A DNA stretch of 64,000 bases from Hoeflea_A sp965228435 (GCA_965228435.1 OZ245818.1:2418001-2482000), one strand, 5' to 3'. Shown: positions 1-9,332, counted from the first letter of the stretch. Numbers and translations are program-made. Notes: generated by a model from the letters alone, not told the origin.

Positions 1-1
1 G

Positions 2-1072
2 CGGCTGGTGATCGGCGACATGGTGGAGCGCCACGGCATTCCGGAGAAGGTCGTGCTCGACAACGGTCGCGCCTTTGCATCGAAGATGATCTCGGGCGGC
101 GCGCCAACCCGCTTCCGCAACAAGATCCGCAGCGACGATCCGAAGGGCCTGTTGACGACGCTCGGCATTGAAATCGTCTGGGCAAAGCCGCGATCGGGCC
201 AGTCGAAGCCGATCGAACGGGCGTTTCGCGACCTCACCGACGACATCTCGCGGCATCCGTTCTGCGCCGGCGCCTACACCGGCAACAGCCCCTTGAACAA
301 GCCGGAGAATGCCGGCTCCCGCATCCTCGATCTGGAGGAATTCCGCCAGCATGTGGCCAAGCGCATCGCCGAACACAATGCCAGGCCCGGCCGCACGTCG
401 AAGGTCTGCGCCGGCCGCAGTTTCGACGAGGCATTCGAGGCCAGCCTGGCCGACCCCGGTACGCTGATCAAATGGCCGACCGCCGCCCAGCGCTCCCTGT
501 GGCTCCTGGCGGCCGAGCAGGTCACCTGCCGGCGACCGAGCGGAGAACTCCACCTCCACGGCAACCGCTACTGGTCGGACGAATTGCTTCAGCACATCGG
601 CCACAAGGTCACGGTGCGCTTCGATCCGGACAATCTGCACAAGAAGCTGATGGTTTACGACCTGGATGAATCGTTCGTCTGCGAGGCAGCATGCGTCGAA
701 GACGCCGGTTTCTTTTCCACCACGGACGCCCGCGAGACGAAACGCAAATTACGGGCGTTCAACAACGCACTTGCCGAGCAAAAGCGGCTAGCGGCGGAAC
801 TGTCGCCGCGCCAGCTGGCCGATCTCTACGACAACGGCAGGCCCTTCGAGGAACCGGCACCGCAGCCGCCGAAAGTGGTTCGCCTGGCCGTTGGCGGCCC
901 GCCGGACGGCAAGGCGGCACCCGCGGATGGCGACGGCCTGACCGTCGAGCAGTTCAACGACTTTTTCGGACGCGCGATGGAGGCCGTGGCGGAGAACGAG
1001 AATTTCGGAGTCAACGACGCCGAAAAGAAGGGCGACGGGGTGGCGGCCCGTCGCAAGTTGAAGAACCGGTGA
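2..1072 (+). CDS. Mu-type transposase A, C-terminal part (cut by window edge)
   Basis: This is the DDE-family transposase of a Mu-like transposable phage or element, which carries out strand transfer at the element ends. The frame is open to the left edge, so the N-terminal DNA-binding domains and the first catalytic Asp lie outside the window. Counting from the GTG at 8, the second catalytic Asp is D18 in VVLDNGRAF and the third catalytic acidic residue is E70 in SKPIERAFRDL. The Mu transposase C-terminal beta-barrel follows at about 170-235 (GNRYWSDELL, VRFDPDNLHKKLMVYD), then a long charged tail. The partner ATPase gene follows 31 bp downstream, the A-B order of Mu phages. Assignment to the family is firm; whether the element is active cannot be judged here. 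Confidence 0.9.
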   Translation, partial: RLVIGDMVERHGIPEKVVLDNGRAFASKMISGGAPTRFRNKIRSDDPKGLLTTLGIEIVWAKPRSGQSKPIERAFRDLTDDISRHPFCAGAYTGNSPLNKPENAGSRILDLEEFRQHVAKRIAEHNARPGRTSKVCAGRSFDEAFEASLADPGTLIKWPTAAQRSLWLLAAEQVTCRRPSGELHLHGNRYWSDELLQHIGHKVTVRFDPDNLHKKLMVYDLDESFVCEAACVEDAGFFSTTDARETKRKLRAFNNALAEQKRLAAELSPRQLADLYDNGRPFEEPAPQPPKVVRLAVGGPPDGKAAPADGDGLTVEQFNDFFGRAMEAVAENENFGVNDAEKKGDGVAARRKLKNR

Positions 1073-1103
1073 CCGGTTCTGATTTCCAAGGAGACCTGTA
1101 CCA

Positions 1104-2156
1104 ATGGATAGCGCGGCAACAACAGTCTGGATCGTGCCCGACCGCTACGACGGCGGCGGCAAGCATCATGATGCCGAAGATGTCACCGAATGGGAGCACT
1201 TGAACGGCCAGCTCAGCAAAATCGCAAAAGGCAAAGGCTGGTCGAAGTCGGAAGTCGCACGGCGTATCGGCATCAACAAGAGCACGTTCTCAGAGTGGCA
1301 GGCCGGCAAATACGGTGGCCGTCTGGGCGAAAAGAACACGCAGATCCGCAACTGGCTCGACAGCCTGGAAGAGATGCAGGGGCTGGAGGCGGCCATCCCG
1401 GTTTCACCCGGCTTCGTGATGACACCGTCGGCGGGCGAAATCATCACCTATCTGGCCTACGCCCAGGCCGCGGCCGGCTTCGTGTTCATTACCCTTGGCG
1501 CCGGCATGGGCAAGACCATCGCCTGCCGCCATTATTGCGAGAAGCGCCCGAACAGCTTCATGGCCACCATGTCGCCGAACACCCGTTCGGTGAGCGGCAT
1601 GCTGGTGGAACTGGCAGCCCAACTCGACATCGTCGAATACAATCCAGCTCGTCTGTGGCATGTGATCCGCGACCGCCTTGCCCGTATCGAAGGCGGAACG
1701 CTTCTGGTTGTTGACGAGGCGCAGAACCTGACCGACGAGGCGGTCGACCAGTTGCGACACCTCAAGGACGTTCCGACGCGATGCGGCGTGGCGTTGGTGG
1801 GCAACACGGAAATCTATGGCCGGTTCCACAAGAAGCGCGGCAATGACGGTCCATCCTACGCCCAGATTCGCCGGCGCATGAGCATCCGATTGAAACGCGA
1901 CAGCCCGGCTGCCGGCGACATCGAGGCTCTCATCGATGCCTGGGAGATCCTGGATCCCGAGTGCAGGGGCGAACTCACGCGCATCGGCGGCAAACCCGGC
2001 GCGCTGGGCCAAATCGACGAAACACTGAAAATCGCCAACATGCTTGCCGCCGGCAGCGGGTGGCCGGTTGACGCGGCCCTTATTGTCCGAGATACGGGCG
2101 CTCCTAGTGTCCGGTTGCGGGCACCGGGCAGCGGCTATACTGGAAGGCCGCGCTAA
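1104..2156 (+). CDS. MuB-like AAA ATPase, target-capture protein, 3' end replaced
   Basis: In Mu-like elements the B ATPase binds target DNA and activates transposase A. An N-terminal helix-turn-helix lies at about 41-70 (WSKSEVARRIGINKSTFSEW). Walker A is GAGMGKT at 132-138 and Walker B is LVVDEAQ at 201-207. A good ribosome site (AAGGAGACC) precedes the ATG. The family-like sequence stops near residue 327 (PVDAALI); the last roughly 23 codons read through sequence that on the other strand is a truncated SRAP gene. I infer a deletion junction near 2085-2104 that removed the original 3' end. No further Mu early or late genes follow, so the element appears truncated. Confidence 0.85.
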   Translation: MDSAATTVWIVPDRYDGGGKHHDAEDVTEWEHLNGQLSKIAKGKGWSKSEVARRIGINKSTFSEWQAGKYGGRLGEKNTQIRNWLDSLEEMQGLEAAIPVSPGFVMTPSAGEIITYLAYAQAAAGFVFITLGAGMGKTIACRHYCEKRPNSFMATMSPNTRSVSGMLVELAAQLDIVEYNPARLWHVIRDRLARIEGGTLLVVDEAQNLTDEAVDQLRHLKDVPTRCGVALVGNTEIYGRFHKKRGNDGPSYAQIRRRMSIRLKRDSPAAGDIEALIDAWEILDPECRGELTRIGGKPGALGQIDETLKIANMLAAGSGWPVDAALIVRDTGAPSVRLRAPGSGYTGRPR

Positions 2157-2403
2157 AGGACGGTTTCTCCGCCGCGGTTTCGCCGCGCGCGTTGATTATG
2201 GGCCGCTTGTTGTCCTTCGCCCAATGCAGCAGCAGGCCCCATTGTACCGGTTCGACAATCGTTTCTCCGTCGCGGCTCATCACAATGTCTAGATCCGAGG
2301 TCGGTGCGACGTTGTATATCGGCTCGGAACCGTTTCGCTGCTCCACCTCGGGCGGCATTATCGAGAGATACTTCCGATATTCCGCCACCCCGCCAAATGC
2401 AAT
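2104..2403 (-). pseudogene. SRAP (YedK/HMCES-type) gene fragment
   Basis: The minus strand encodes a fragment of the SOS-response-associated peptidase family, which in other bacteria shields abasic sites in single-stranded DNA through the N-terminal Cys2. Recognisable pieces are AEYRKYLSIMPPEVEQR, YNVAPTSDLD, a WAKD followed by INARGETAAEKPSF, and RCPVPATG, all in family order. The expected MCGR start is absent: the equivalent bases read AFGG with no start codon, so the catalytic Cys is lost. The C-terminal half after PATGH is gone and abuts the MuB-like gene. It is dead at both ends. Confidence 0.75.
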
Positions 2404-2518
2404 TGTCGGTCGGCGCTTGCTTTATTCCGTTTTCGTTCGCTATGCTGACAAGCACCGTCAGTAGCCAGGTCGGGTGAAAGCGACCAGATTTTGACGCCCA
2501 AAGCCGTCAGCCACATCA

Positions 2519-2612
2519 AATTTCCGATCGGACGCCGCGCAAGAGCTGGTCTACTTCTTCCACGAAAGTGAATGGTCCGCTCAAGAGCTGTTTGATGACC
2601 CCGTCGGTCGGC
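2519..2612 (+). mobile_element. IS transposase-like remnant, copy 1
   Basis: One plus-strand frame reads QELVYFFHESEWSAQELFDD, which closely matches QKLVCFFNEGEWSHQELFDK at 32860-32920, and the DNA of the two stretches is clearly related. The style recalls the N-terminal region of DDE transposases that begin with a helical FxxxxWS segment, but I cannot name the IS family. No intact transposase or terminal repeats are visible. The rest of 2404-2805 holds no supportable gene. Confidence 0.4.
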
Positions 2613-2805
2613 TCACGGATCGAATCGGATCCTGCACAACGCTCACTAGCATTGGATCTCAATAGATCATTTGGATCATGCGCGTAATTTCCACCCTTGT
2701 TAACATAGCTGAACGCAGCGTTGCCAAGGCAATCGATCATTTGTTGCTCAGCGTTGTACTTATGAAATTTGCCTTGTAACGTGCGTATCGGAATTTCAAT
2801 GCTGC

Positions 2806-5745
2806 ATGGTACTTATGGCTTACATCTACGTAAAAGTCCGATTCACAAATTCGTCTATTTATGTGCCAAGAAACACTAGCCCACCCCCTCCGGGCGAATT
2901 TCTTTTGGCGTACGACGAACAAATTGACAGGCCAAATTCGTTTTTCTGGAACCTACCGCACCTTACTACATCAACAGTCTTCTCCTTTCAGGGAATGGAC
3001 GTATACGACTCTCAGGGTCGATATGCCGGTCGGCATATGCTTAAGGTGGACGCAGCGGTAGAAGCAATCGCTTACGGGCCGGACGACGAGATTGAAGAAA
3101 CAGAAGATGAAATAGAAAATGTCTACGGCCCTCGTACTAATCCGATCACGATTACCGGGACAAACGGCTCCATCACAACCGGAGTTGTGGATTTTGTTTG
3201 GGTACCGTTAAACCTTCAAGTTTTGTACTTCTCTGAAGACAACGACCACATAGATTTTAACCAAATTGCTTTGAATGATATATTTTGGAAGGGCAGCCTC
3301 TACGATGCGCTAAAAGGAGGCGACCAGATTGTTTTGCCGAGCGACCAGAATGCTGGGAAACTCAAAGATGAGCAAGGCAACAGTTTGGCATTCGATCTCT
3401 CAAGACAGATCAGCCTTGGTGATGGGGATGACAAGTTAGATGCAACCCAAGTCAACCCGACGCGCAACATTAAAGTCGACGGTGGCGAGGGGTGGGACCG
3501 ACTCTTGCGACAGCCCAGGGATGATGTAGCCGCTGGCGACTACGAGATCTTCTATGCCGGGAATAGGGAATTCATTCTCAGGCCCCAGGATGATTCTACC
3601 GGCGGCGATGCGCTGAAGAACGTCGAAGCTTATCAGGTCTCAGGCGATAAGGTTAAGGAGGTCCAATACAAGTGGGGGCTCAACGAAATAGGGACGGGCG
3701 GTGGAACCGTATCCTGGGAATTCGGTCAATTTAGCGAGCAGTTTTCATTAGCTGAAATCGCTGAGTTAAAGAGACTGATTGTGAAATCCTTCAAACAATG
3801 GACGGATGTCGCGGACATCGATGTTGTGGAGAAGCAGGCCGGAGACAATTCAGGTTTTCCAACCGTAGTTATCTCGGTCATAGACTTGGCGGAGGGTGAA
3901 TATGGTGAAGTTGATGAATTCAGTTATCCGGCTGAACCTAAGGAAAATGAGCCCAAGTCTCCCATCGAATTCAACTTAAACACGGCGACGGTTCGTAAGG
4001 GTGTATCTCCTGCGGCATCACTCGCAGAAAAGGCAAAGCTGGAACACGTAATACTTCATGAAGCTGGACACGCGATCGCGCTCAATCATGCGATCCCCAA
4101 AGAAAGTGTGCTTTTTCCGTTTGACAATGGGGACCCCGTAAATTTAACCAGTTTCGACCGCGCCTATGCTCAGTATGTTTACGGCGCCAAGGGCGGCAGT
4201 CCCAGTTTTGGCAATGTTGAGGATGGCCCGCTTTCCGGTGCGACGGTCTTTCACGACGAGAATGGAAATCTACAACTGGATCCGGGCGAAGTTTTCGCCA
4301 TTACGAATGACATTGGTGACTATCTTATCGATGTATCTGATGTTGACCTAGTCGTTATCGGCGGTACCGACACAACCACTGACTTGCCATTCAACGGCTT
4401 TTTGAGAAGCCTTCCGGGCTCGGATGGCAAGATTACGCCACTCACGACAGTAGCTAGCTATCTGTCCGAGGCCGGAGTGGCAAACCCCGAAGAGGAGCTT
4501 GCCGATAAGACGGCAATCGATGGGGTAGACTTGGCAGAGCTTGATTTGATGCGGACAGCATTGAATGGTGATTCAGAATATCTGGAAGTAGCACTACAAC
4601 TATATATCGTTTCGATACTTGTAACCGAAGTGCTGGAGGAACTTGAAGGCTCAGACCCTACTGTCTTGCTTGATGTGGTCTTTGGAGCAATGGCGTCGAT
4701 GCTGAGGGACAGCCAGTCAGAGGTTGATTTCACCGACCAAGCGACGATCCTAGGTATTCTTCAGACTCTGCTGAGCGACAGACAGTTAGCGATTGAAGGC
4801 GCCGCCGCCGATGCGATTTCATCAATCATTGCTGCGATAAACGGCGCAATTGCTGACGCGCAAAATGAGTTGGATGGCCAAAGTTTGATCGATCACATAG
4901 CTGCACTACAGCGAGTGGCTTACGAGAGCGCCATCGTTGATGTTGCGCGGGTTGCCGACGGATCCTTGGATGCTGAACAGGCTGTGGCGGATTACACTGG
5001 AATACAGCTTGAACAAAAGACCGCAGATGCAAAGGACGCCATAGGCCAGGCCAACGGTCAAACGATAGTGGGAACCCCAGATCCAGACATACTGAATGGC
5101 ACCTCCGGCTACGACGATGTCACTGCTCTGGCAAGTGATGACGTAGTCAACGGAAGCGCTGGCTCCGACCTGATCGATGGCGGATCGGGCCACGATGCCG
5201 TCGTCTATGACGGCGAACGCGCCGACTATACCCAGACCCTCAATGGCAACGGCACGATCACCGTCGAAAAGCCAGGCGGCGGCACCGACACGCTGACCAC
5301 CATAGAGCGCATCGACTTTACCGACGGCGACTATGTCTACGACCTGACCAGCCCCAATACCGGCTTCGGCTACCGGATCTACCAGGCCTCCTTCGGGCGC
5401 ACGCCCGACGAGGGCGGCGTGCGCTTCTGGATCGGCAATCTCGACAATTTCGACCAGCAGGGCTGGAGCGACTACGAGAAGGAGCAGTTCCTGGCCAGCC
5501 AGTTCATCCAGTCGGACGAGTTCCGGGACCTCTACGGCGCCAATCCGAGCAACTTCGACTACATCGACGCGATGTACCAGAACGTTCTGTTCCGGCTGCC
5601 GGACCAGGCCGGCTACGACTTCTGGGTGGGCGGCATGGAAAACGACGGCCTGACCCGCGAGGACATCTTGATCGCCTTCACCAAGAGCGACGAGAACGTC
5701 AACAACAACAGCCAGAACCTCGACGATGGCGTCTGGGTCGTATAG
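2806..5745 (+). CDS. Secreted zinc metalloprotease, RTX-like with C-terminal DUF4214 domain
   Basis: This 979-residue protein is probably an extracellular protease exported by a type I system: there is no N-terminal signal peptide. Residues 418-428 are HEAGHAIALNH, the HExxHxxxxxH zinc site of the metzincin (matrixin/serralysin-like) clan; a YAQYVYG segment follows, as in secreted bacterial M10-like proteases. About residue 470 a beta-sandwich motif appears (LSGATVFHDENGN, then DPGE), followed by a helical stretch. Residues 754-835 have glycine-aspartate repeats (NGSAGSDLIDGGSGHDAVVY), and 850-965 are a DUF4214 domain (YRIYQASFGRTPDEGG). The DNA up to about 5080 is AT-richer than the last 660 bp, which suggests a domain swap. 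The ATG at 2815 is an alternative start. Confidence 0.85.
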   Translation: MVLMAYIYVKVRFTNSSIYVPRNTSPPPPGEFLLAYDEQIDRPNSFFWNLPHLTTSTVFSFQGMDVYDSQGRYAGRHMLKVDAAVEAIAYGPDDEIEETEDEIENVYGPRTNPITITGTNGSITTGVVDFVWVPLNLQVLYFSEDNDHIDFNQIALNDIFWKGSLYDALKGGDQIVLPSDQNAGKLKDEQGNSLAFDLSRQISLGDGDDKLDATQVNPTRNIKVDGGEGWDRLLRQPRDDVAAGDYEIFYAGNREFILRPQDDSTGGDALKNVEAYQVSGDKVKEVQYKWGLNEIGTGGGTVSWEFGQFSEQFSLAEIAELKRLIVKSFKQWTDVADIDVVEKQAGDNSGFPTVVISVIDLAEGEYGEVDEFSYPAEPKENEPKSPIEFNLNTATVRKGVSPAASLAEKAKLEHVILHEAGHAIALNHAIPKESVLFPFDNGDPVNLTSFDRAYAQYVYGAKGGSPSFGNVEDGPLSGATVFHDENGNLQLDPGEVFAITNDIGDYLIDVSDVDLVVIGGTDTTTDLPFNGFLRSLPGSDGKITPLTTVASYLSEAGVANPEEELADKTAIDGVDLAELDLMRTALNGDSEYLEVALQLYIVSILVTEVLEELEGSDPTVLLDVVFGAMASMLRDSQSEVDFTDQATILGILQTLLSDRQLAIEGAAADAISSIIAAINGAIADAQNELDGQSLIDHIAALQRVAYESAIVDVARVADGSLDAEQAVADYTGIQLEQKTADAKDAIGQANGQTIVGTPDPDILNGTSGYDDVTALASDDVVNGSAGSDLIDGGSGHDAVVYDGERADYTQTLNGNGTITVEKPGGGTDTLTTIERIDFTDGDYVYDLTSPNTGFGYRIYQASFGRTPDEGGVRFWIGNLDNFDQQGWSDYEKEQFLASQFIQSDEFRDLYGANPSNFDYIDAMYQNVLFRLPDQAGYDFWVGGMENDGLTREDILIAFTKSDENVNNNSQNLDDGVWVV

Positions 5746-5968
5746 ACAAACTTTATGCGCCAAATAGTTGCGCCGCCCCAAACGGCACGTGTCTGGACCG
5801 GGTGTAGATAGCCTGGCGTTGTTTCTGTCGGAAGGATCAGTTTTCGATCAGTTCAAGCCGCCGCTCGTTGTGCTCATCGCGTTCAAACGCATTGCAAATA
5901 CACCACGTCGTCGCGGGACTCCAACCGCCATAAGGTGATTCAGGAAAGGCGATGGTGTGCGAGTGGGT

Positions 5969-6229
5969 TTAGCCGTTTCGTTTCTCGTCGGGTGGTGGTG
6001 CAGCTTTCTTTTCGTCCACTGGGCACCCATCTTTTGCGGGTCCGTCAAAGTCGTTGTCGCCGCCGCCTTTGGTAGATGAACCGTATCCGGTTTCGTCACC
6101 GTCACTACCAGTTGCCGCAATCTTTGACTGGTCGGCAACGGCACAGTCTTCCTTCTTCTTGGACTCAGCGAACGCGCTGGTTGCCATGAACGGCATGGTG
6201 ATGAGGCAGATTGCAAGTAGACGAACCAT
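5969..6229 (-). CDS. Small secreted hypothetical protein
   Basis: I do not recognise this 86-residue protein. It has a clear signal peptide (MVRLLAICLITMPFMATSAFA, cleavage expected after AFA) and a mature part of about 65 residues that is hydrophilic, rich in Gly, Asp and Lys, with two cysteines and a proline-rich tail (KKAAPPPDEKRNG). A strong ribosome site (GGGAGAGA) precedes the ATG. It lies downstream of the EEP-family gene on the same strand, separated by about 100 bp, so the two may be co-transcribed. A periplasmic or secreted location is inferred from the signal peptide only. Confidence 0.7.
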   Translation of the reverse strand: MVRLLAICLITMPFMATSAFAESKKKEDCAVADQSKIAATGSDGDETGYGSSTKGGGDNDFDGPAKDGCPVDEKKAAPPPDEKRNG

Positions 6230-6332
6230 GACTCTCTCCCGTTGTCTTTGCCAACACTAGCACAACCGCAGATTAGCCGCACCCATCCACGCGAGGTAGG
6301 GTCGGGGCGCGCCAAAACGTGTACCTAGAGCT

Positions 6333-7340
6333 TCAGTTAAGTACGCCGGCAACCGGACAATGGTCGCTGAGCTTCTGGCCAGCTCTGCCTGAATATTTCG
6401 GATCATTCTGATGGGGCAGGGCGACCTTCTCGATGTCGCCCGCATCGATCATTGAGCTCAGGCTGTCGTCAAAGATCAAGAAGTCAATGTGCTCATCGAA
6501 AAAAAGCTTGTTGTTGTTGGCCCAGCAGTTCGTGTTTTTGCCGAGCGGACCCTTATGCAGCACCAAGCCATTTGGCGAGCCGTCATTCAGATCACGCCAG
6601 AAATGCTCGTTCTTGTTCGGTACGTTGTCAAGTGAGTTAAGGCGGCGGTTCAAGTCACCCAAAACCAAAACGCTGTTTCCCAGATGACGTTGTTGCTCGA
6701 TCCAGTTCTCAAGCATCATGCCTTGGGCTGCAAGAGTACGGCAGTCATAGCGGTTGCCATTGAGTCGCCCGTCGCGACGTTCATCGAACACCGGCTGAAG
6801 CGAATTCCCATGGCAGGATGACTTCAAGTGCAGGTTCAGGATTTGGATACGCTTACCATCCCGATCTAGCGGCAAGAGCATTCCTGCCCTGGTTGGCCGG
6901 TTAACGGCTTTTCCAGCAGAGTTGATCTCAATGTTCGCGATCGAGAATTCCGTCATTGTGGAAACATCCGGTGCTTGCGGAAAAGCTTCCTTGCTAATGG
7001 CAAACGCCGTGTAGATATCGCGTCGCTCTGGCGGCCGGTTTTCGTCACCGGGCTTGTAGCGGTCAGAGATAAAGAGATGGTAGTCGCTCTCCGGAAAAAT
7101 GCGTCGGGCAGCAGCTGGAGAGCCTATCTCCTGCAGCGCAAAGATCTGGGCGTCGATCAAAGCTGCAAAATCAGCAAGGCGATCATAGTCTTCCTTATCC
7201 CTTGGCTGTGCACCCCCACGCAACGGTTCACCGTCTACGTGATGCAGATTGGCGATGTTCCAGGAAACGATTTTGACCGGATTTTCTGCCCTCGCAGCAG
7301 TGGTCATTATCACGAGAAACATCACAAGAAGCGTGCGCAT
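6333..7340 (-). CDS. Exported endonuclease/exonuclease/phosphatase (EEP) family protein
   Basis: The EEP fold comprises metal-dependent phosphodiesterases such as DNase I and sphingomyelinase; the substrate here is unknown. Visible motifs are VSWNIANL near the start, FALQEIG (metal-binding Glu), LNLHLKSSC, VLVLGDLNRRL and the C-terminal SDHCPVAGVLN, all in family order. I chose the ATG at 7340 rather than an upstream one because AGGAG lies just before it and it opens a signal peptide (MRTLLVMFLVIMTTAARA). The protein is 335 residues and probably periplasmic or secreted. A non-specific nuclease role is possible and fits the other exported nucleases in this region. Confidence 0.85.
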   Translation of the reverse strand: MRTLLVMFLVIMTTAARAENPVKIVSWNIANLHHVDGEPLRGGAQPRDKEDYDRLADFAALIDAQIFALQEIGSPAAARRIFPESDYHLFISDRYKPGDENRPPERRDIYTAFAISKEAFPQAPDVSTMTEFSIANIEINSAGKAVNRPTRAGMLLPLDRDGKRIQILNLHLKSSCHGNSLQPVFDERRDGRLNGNRYDCRTLAAQGMMLENWIEQQRHLGNSVLVLGDLNRRLNSLDNVPNKNEHFWRDLNDGSPNGLVLHKGPLGKNTNCWANNNKLFFDEHIDFLIFDDSLSSMIDAGDIEKVALPHQNDPKYSGRAGQKLSDHCPVAGVLN

Positions 7341-7439
7341 CGTAGAACTCCTATTTCTTGGCTCAGTCATTGTCGCAAGCGGCAATAATCCGTTCTGTGG
7401 CAAAACTCACGCATGGCGTTTGTAGCCAATTGTCACTCG

Positions 7440-7682
7440 GGAAAAATCAGTACCGATCGGTGACCGTGACCCTGATGGATGCGTCCGGTCGAGTGGTTGA
7501 AACGGAAAGTACCCAGATACGGCGGATCACTGTGCCGGCGGGAAGTGGAATGGCCCGGCTATGTCAAGGGGCCGGTTAGAGTAATTGGAAAGGATATCTA
7601 CCGATCGGACCGAGACAAGGACGGGATTGGGTGCGAGAGAGGTCAGCGTTCTGCGGGAAGCTCGACATCAGAAACCTCATAG
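7440..7682 (+). pseudogene. Possible Excalibur-type calcium-binding fragment
   Basis: A short frame reads IYRSDRDKDGIGCER, which resembles the DxDxDGxxCE signature of the Excalibur domain often found at the end of secreted SNase-like nucleases. The preceding sequence in another frame (VTVTLMDASGRVVETES) looks protein-like but runs into a stop, so a frameshift is likely. No start or ribosome site was found. Two SNase genes occur later in the window. The rest of 7341-7690 shows nothing else. Confidence 0.3.
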
Positions 7683-7690
7683 ACGCACCA

Positions 7691-8437
7691 CTATTCAGCA
7701 AGTTGGAGATAGTGATTGTGTACAAACCCGATTGGTTTGATGCCTGGTTTCGGATTCTTGATCACTACCATTGACCACTCGCCACGCTCCTCGATCTTCT
7801 TGAGCGCAGTGCCTTTGGGTAGCAACCCCAATATCTTTTCGTCAAAGGACGGCCCCGCACGTAGCCGCAAGCCGTCGGCAGTGACAACAACATCGATTGG
7901 AAACTGCGGATCCACTACCTCTTCAATGGCGGTATCAGGGAACATTGTCTGGTAGCCCTTGTTTGCGGTGTATTTCGACAATTCCCATGACGCATTGCCA
8001 GCTGCCCCAAGCAGGATAATGATTGCGGCTGCCCTGACTGACTTTGGTAGTTTCAGCACCTCAGCCAGGGCGCTATCGACAGCGGTCTTTTGTTCTGTGC
8101 TTACGCTATCACCTTCAGCGGGGCTTTCTGCAATGGCGGCTTCAAAGTTCGCGGTTAGTTCCTCAACATCGGGCGTGTCCGCTGCATCGAAATCTACGTT
8201 TGGGTTTTGTATGAGCGCTGATACGAGGAAGGACGCCACCGCAATACCAGGGACCATTCCGTCGACTGTCCCGACCAGCTCACTAGCCACCAAAGCAATG
8301 AGCTTGCTTCGTAGTTCTTTTCGTTGTTCCGGTGGTAACGCGGCTATGGTTTCTCTTATGGAGGTCGTCTCAAGCGTCTTCTCTGCGATACGGGCGATCC
8401 ACAACCCAATACCTGTACCTTTCGGTTTATCGCCCAT
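7691..8437 (-). CDS. SH3-domain protein with central membrane segment
   Basis: The last 60 residues (about 186-245) form a bacterial SH3 domain: VTADGLRLRAGPSFDEKILG, then KIEERGEWSMVVI and GFVHNHYLQ, typical of SH3b domains that bind cell-wall or peptide ligands. The N-terminal 140 residues are mostly helical and acidic, with VGTVDGMVPGIAVASFLVSALI and a hydrophobic stretch AAAIIILLGAAGNASWEL just before the SH3 part. A ribosome site (AGGGGGACG) precedes the ATG. The arrangement suggests a membrane-anchored protein with an outward SH3 domain; the overall function is unknown. Confidence 0.8.
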   Translation of the reverse strand: MGDKPKGTGIGLWIARIAEKTLETTSIRETIAALPPEQRKELRSKLIALVASELVGTVDGMVPGIAVASFLVSALIQNPNVDFDAADTPDVEELTANFEAAIAESPAEGDSVSTEQKTAVDSALAEVLKLPKSVRAAAIIILLGAAGNASWELSKYTANKGYQTMFPDTAIEEVVDPQFPIDVVVTADGLRLRAGPSFDEKILGLLPKGTALKKIEERGEWSMVVIKNPKPGIKPIGFVHNHYLQLAE

Positions 8438-8491
8438 TACTGCGTCCCCCTAGTTTCCTGTGCGTTCCTAATCAACGATTCCTAGCGCAAA

Positions 8492-8893
8492 ATGCGAGTG
8501 AGGACCCGTTTGATGTTACTCGCCCGTATCGTTGCACGCATAAGTTTGCGGGGAAACGTAATGCACGGTTTTGTACAAAATGCCGTTCGAGTGCTGGTTA
8601 TGCAGATTGGGCAGGTAAATCCTATGACGGTGCTGGATCTGCGCGACAGTGTACATTCCCGATTTGCAAACACCGTAGTCCTGGTGGAAATGGATTCGTT
8701 TGCTGAAAGCGCCATTGGGGACGCGCTCGCGGAGATTGATGCGATCTGCGATCATTTCCGCGCTGAGCTCTTTCCGATGTCGGCAGAGCTGGACAAGCTC
8801 AAGGCGGACGCGATCGCGAAGGTGGTAGCCGCTGGCAGGAACCTAAACGATTTGCCGGCGAGCGAGCGGGCCATAGCGTTGAGTATCAGCTGA
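8492..8893 (+). CDS. Small hypothetical protein, start uncertain
   Basis: The C-terminal 65 residues (from MDSFAESAIGDALAEID to ERAIALSIS) are helical and look like genuine coding sequence. The N-terminal half is rich in Arg and Val and is less convincing. In the first half another frame reads a cysteine-rich stretch (RPYRCTHKFAGKRNARFC, then CRSSAGYADW), so either the true start is the ATG at 8690 (67 residues) or a frameshift joins the two. I do not recognise a family. Confidence 0.4.
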   Translation: MRVRTRLMLLARIVARISLRGNVMHGFVQNAVRVLVMQIGQVNPMTVLDLRDSVHSRFANTVVLVEMDSFAESAIGDALAEIDAICDHFRAELFPMSAELDKLKADAIAKVVAAGRNLNDLPASERAIALSIS

Positions 8894-9034
8894 CCCTTTT
8901 TGCCAAAGGACGATCGAACGTCAGCGAATCCGACAATCCGATACAGATTTAATGTTGTGTGCTGGACGTGTTCCCTTTTGGTTCGCTATCCTCTCGACGG
9001 GGCAACAATCAGGTCGGGAGAGAGTTGATGCAAC

Positions 9035-9244
9035 ATGTCCAAGGGTCGACGCAGCCCCTACAAGCTTGAAGATGTCCTCGAACTGCTGGAAGCAGGCAGA
9101 GCTGGCGCCGTTCGCGTGAAAGCGGGGTCTCAGCCGTTCAAGGAGCGGTACAACAAGGCCAACGCTGTGTCAGAGGCGATTGACGACTTGGCGGAGGACT
9201 TGACGGGCGAGCGGGGATGGTTTTGGGCGAAGCCTCACGGGTGA
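9035..9244 (+). CDS. Small hypothetical protein (69 aa)
   Basis: A short basic and helical protein, MSKGRRSPYKLEDVLELLEAG at the start and WFWAKPHG at the end, with no recognised domain. A GGGAGAGAG stretch lies about 15 bases before the ATG. A short hairpin (GCCTCA, GAGGC) overlaps the stop codon. No partner gene is nearby on the same strand. Confidence 0.5.
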   Translation: MSKGRRSPYKLEDVLELLEAGRAGAVRVKAGSQPFKERYNKANAVSEAIDDLAEDLTGERGWFWAKPHG

Positions 9245-9332
9245 GGCTCGGCGGCAGAGGCTCGCCCTACGCAGCCATTCTGCCAATTCATCGATCCTCC
9301 CGAAGATTGTTGCTGCATCTCGTATGGTATCG

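Noticed and set aside
4906..5781. 291-codon minus-strand frame opposite the metalloprotease end
   Set aside because: Shadow of the GC-rich DUF4214-coding segment; product is Val/Ala-rich without motifs.
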